From: Aquidulcibacter paucihalophilus
GTDB lineage: Bacteria; Pseudomonadota; Alphaproteobacteria; Caulobacterales; Caulobacteraceae
Assembly: GCA_030285985.1 (NCBI GenBank)
Contig: CP127384.1
Location: forward strand, 1,104,501 to 1,168,500
Direction of reading: 5' to 3'
Length of the DNA stretch: 64,000 bases
Under the pieces are notes generated by a model. That model was not told the DNA's origin. It saw only the letters and a list, made by a program, of their open reading frames with translations, and ran no database searches. Made by a program: the position numbers and the translations under genes. Positions 62,694 through 64,000 of this stretch are shown one piece after another (the stretch's first letter is position 1; every line of letters begins with the position of its first letter).

Positions 62694-64000
62694 ATGGATC
62701 GTCGCCGGTTTTTGATGGGTTCAACGGTCGCCGGCGCGGCGGCTCTCGGCCTGTCCGGCTGCGGGACCGCGGGCCTCGACTATTTCCGGCCGATGCCGCC
62801 GCGGGTCTATCCCGCCACGGACGAGCTGCAGGAACGCACGTTCCACTGGTTCACCCACGTCACCAACCGCGCCAATGGGCTGACACCCGACCGCTGGCCG
62901 ACCGAGTCCTTCTCGTCGGTGGCGGCCGTGGGCTTTGCCCTGACCTGCTGGCCGATCGGGGTCGAGCGGGGCTGGATGAGCCGCGACGAGGCGCGCGCGC
63001 GCACCCTGACCACGATCCGCTTCTTCCACGACGCGCCGCAGGGTCCGCAGGCCACGGGCGTCAGCGGCCACAAGGGCTTCTTCTATCATTTCCTCGACAT
63101 GCGGACCGGTCACCGCTTCGGCCGCACCGAGCTGTCGACGGTCGACACCGCCCTGCTGGTCGCCGGCATGCTGTTCTGCGCGCGCTGGTTCGACAGCGAC
63201 CACGCGGAGGAGGTCGAGATCCGGCGTCTGGCGCAGGCCGTCTATGACCGGATCGAATGGGACTGGGTCATGGTGCGGCCCAATCGCATCTCGATGGGCT
63301 GGCATCCGGAGACCGGCTTCATCGAGGCCGACTGGCACGTCTACAACGAGGGCATGCTGGTCCTGCTGCTGGCCATCGGCAGCGCGACCCATCCGGTTCC
63401 GGCGAGCGTCTGGGACGAATGGTGCAGCGTCTACGACCGCAGCTGGACCGATCGCTGGGGCCCCGCCCACCTGCATTTCCCGCCCATGTTCGGGCACCAG
63501 TACAGCCACATGTTCATCGACTTCCGCACCATCCAGGACGCCTGGATGCGCGCGAAGAACGCGGAAGTCGGCAGCCGCTCGCTGTGGACCTATCACCACA
63601 ACAGCATCCTCGCCGTGGCCGCGCAGCAGAAATACGCCATCGACAATCCGATGGGCTGGGCGGGCTATTCGGAAGACGTCTGGGGGCTGACGGCCTGTGA
63701 CGGGCCTGGCGACTTCAAACAGGTCATCGACGGGCGTGAGCGGGAGTTTTTCAGCTACTCCGCGCGCGGCCCCGGCGATCGGGATGACGGCACGATCGCC
63801 CCGACCGCCATGGCCGCCTCCATGCCCTTCTCTCCGGACGCGGTTGAACGGGGCGTGGTGGCGATGAAGGCCCGCTATGGGACCGGCATCTATACCGAGT
63901 TCGGCTTCCTCGACTCGTTCAATCCGACGCTGACCGAGCGGCAGGGCCGGCTGCAGCATGGCCGGATCGTGCCTGGCCTGGGCTGGGTCGATGGCGATTA
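62694..64000 (+). CDS. Glucoamylase-family lipoprotein (3' end outside window)
   Basis: The frame stays open to the last base of the window, so the C-terminus is missing (435 complete codons visible). It begins with a Tat/lipoprotein signal (DRRRFLMGS and LSGCG). The glucoamylase-like (PF10091-type) helical barrel has TFHWFTHVTNRANGLTPDRW, GFFYHFLDM, ELSTVDTALLVAGM, GHQYSHMFIDFR and, just before the window end, LGWVDGD. Such proteins process beta-glucans or alpha-glucans in the periplasm. ATG at 62694 is preferred over 62679 and 62685 on ribosome-site spacing. Confidence 0.9.
   Translation, partial: MDRRRFLMGSTVAGAAALGLSGCGTAGLDYFRPMPPRVYPATDELQERTFHWFTHVTNRANGLTPDRWPTESFSSVAAVGFALTCWPIGVERGWMSRDEARARTLTTIRFFHDAPQGPQATGVSGHKGFFYHFLDMRTGHRFGRTELSTVDTALLVAGMLFCARWFDSDHAEEVEIRRLAQAVYDRIEWDWVMVRPNRISMGWHPETGFIEADWHVYNEGMLVLLLAIGSATHPVPASVWDEWCSVYDRSWTDRWGPAHLHFPPMFGHQYSHMFIDFRTIQDAWMRAKNAEVGSRSLWTYHHNSILAVAAQQKYAIDNPMGWAGYSEDVWGLTACDGPGDFKQVIDGREREFFSYSARGPGDRDDGTIAPTAMAASMPFSPDAVERGVVAMKARYGTGIYTEFGFLDSFNPTLTERQGRLQHGRIVPGLGWVDGD

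Overview
The window is GC-rich, densely coding alphaproteobacterial chromosome. Gene content and synteny point to the Caulobacteraceae, most likely a Brevundimonas-like organism. The evidence is an FtsZ with a long C-terminal linker and the tail [12 protein letters not shown], a CtrA-like box and GANTC (CcrM-type) sites in front of ftsZ, an ompR/envZ-type pair divergent from ilvE, large TonB-dependent receptors, an HWE histidine kinase and lpxC near ftsZ. No tRNA, rRNA, CRISPR array, phage or insertion sequence was seen. No gene-free stretch exceeds about 300 bases.

Region 1 (1-15,023, + strand) is housekeeping for the envelope and cell division. It runs nagZ (cut by the window start), scpA, scpB, murC, murB, a DUF5946 gene, ddl, ftsQ, ftsA, a large TonB-dependent receptor, ftsZ and lpxC. 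Most neighbours overlap or lie within a few tens of bases. The receptor sits between ftsA and ftsZ with its own terminator, so ftsZ has its own promoter region.

Region 2 (15,037-26,181) mixes pgeF, a MidA/NDUFAF7-type methyltransferase and lgt (- strand) with ubiK, a YbjN protein and proC (+). It continues with a two-component system opposite ilvE, a DUF4349 lipoprotein, a concentrative nucleoside transporter and a GST. Several convergent pairs share overlapping stop codons.

Region 3 (26,186-35,591, - strand) holds the most unusual chromosomal cluster: five translationally coupled genes encoding a KAS III-like condensing enzyme, an extended SDR, an MBL hydrolase, a PaaK/F390-synthetase-like adenylating enzyme and an ATP-grasp ligase. 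This looks like a small undescribed biosynthetic pathway without a dedicated acyl carrier protein. A NUDIX gene, a DUF4424 gene and rnr lie upstream.

Region 4 (35,702-46,886) carries cystathionine beta-synthase and a cystathionine gamma-synthase/lyase flanking three tandem exported alpha/beta hydrolases, one of which lacks the usual acid and histidine. Then come a secreted S9 peptidase, two cold-shock proteins with duplicated leaders, a TorF-type outer-membrane protein, a nitronate monooxygenase and a TonB-C-domain lipoprotein.

Region 5 (46,960-64,000) has queF, a DUF2306 protein divergent from a membrane-embedded AraC regulator, a DUF817 protein, a 160-base palindromic element, a PYROXD2/CrtI-like oxidoreductase, an SGNH hydrolase and an HWE kinase with its receiver. 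It also has a carboxylesterase whose catalytic domain is interrupted by a SecD P1-head-like domain. It ends in a sugar-utilisation locus: GH1 beta-glucosidase, LacI regulator, a TonB-dependent receptor with a one-base frameshift, and a glucoamylase-family protein cut by the window end.
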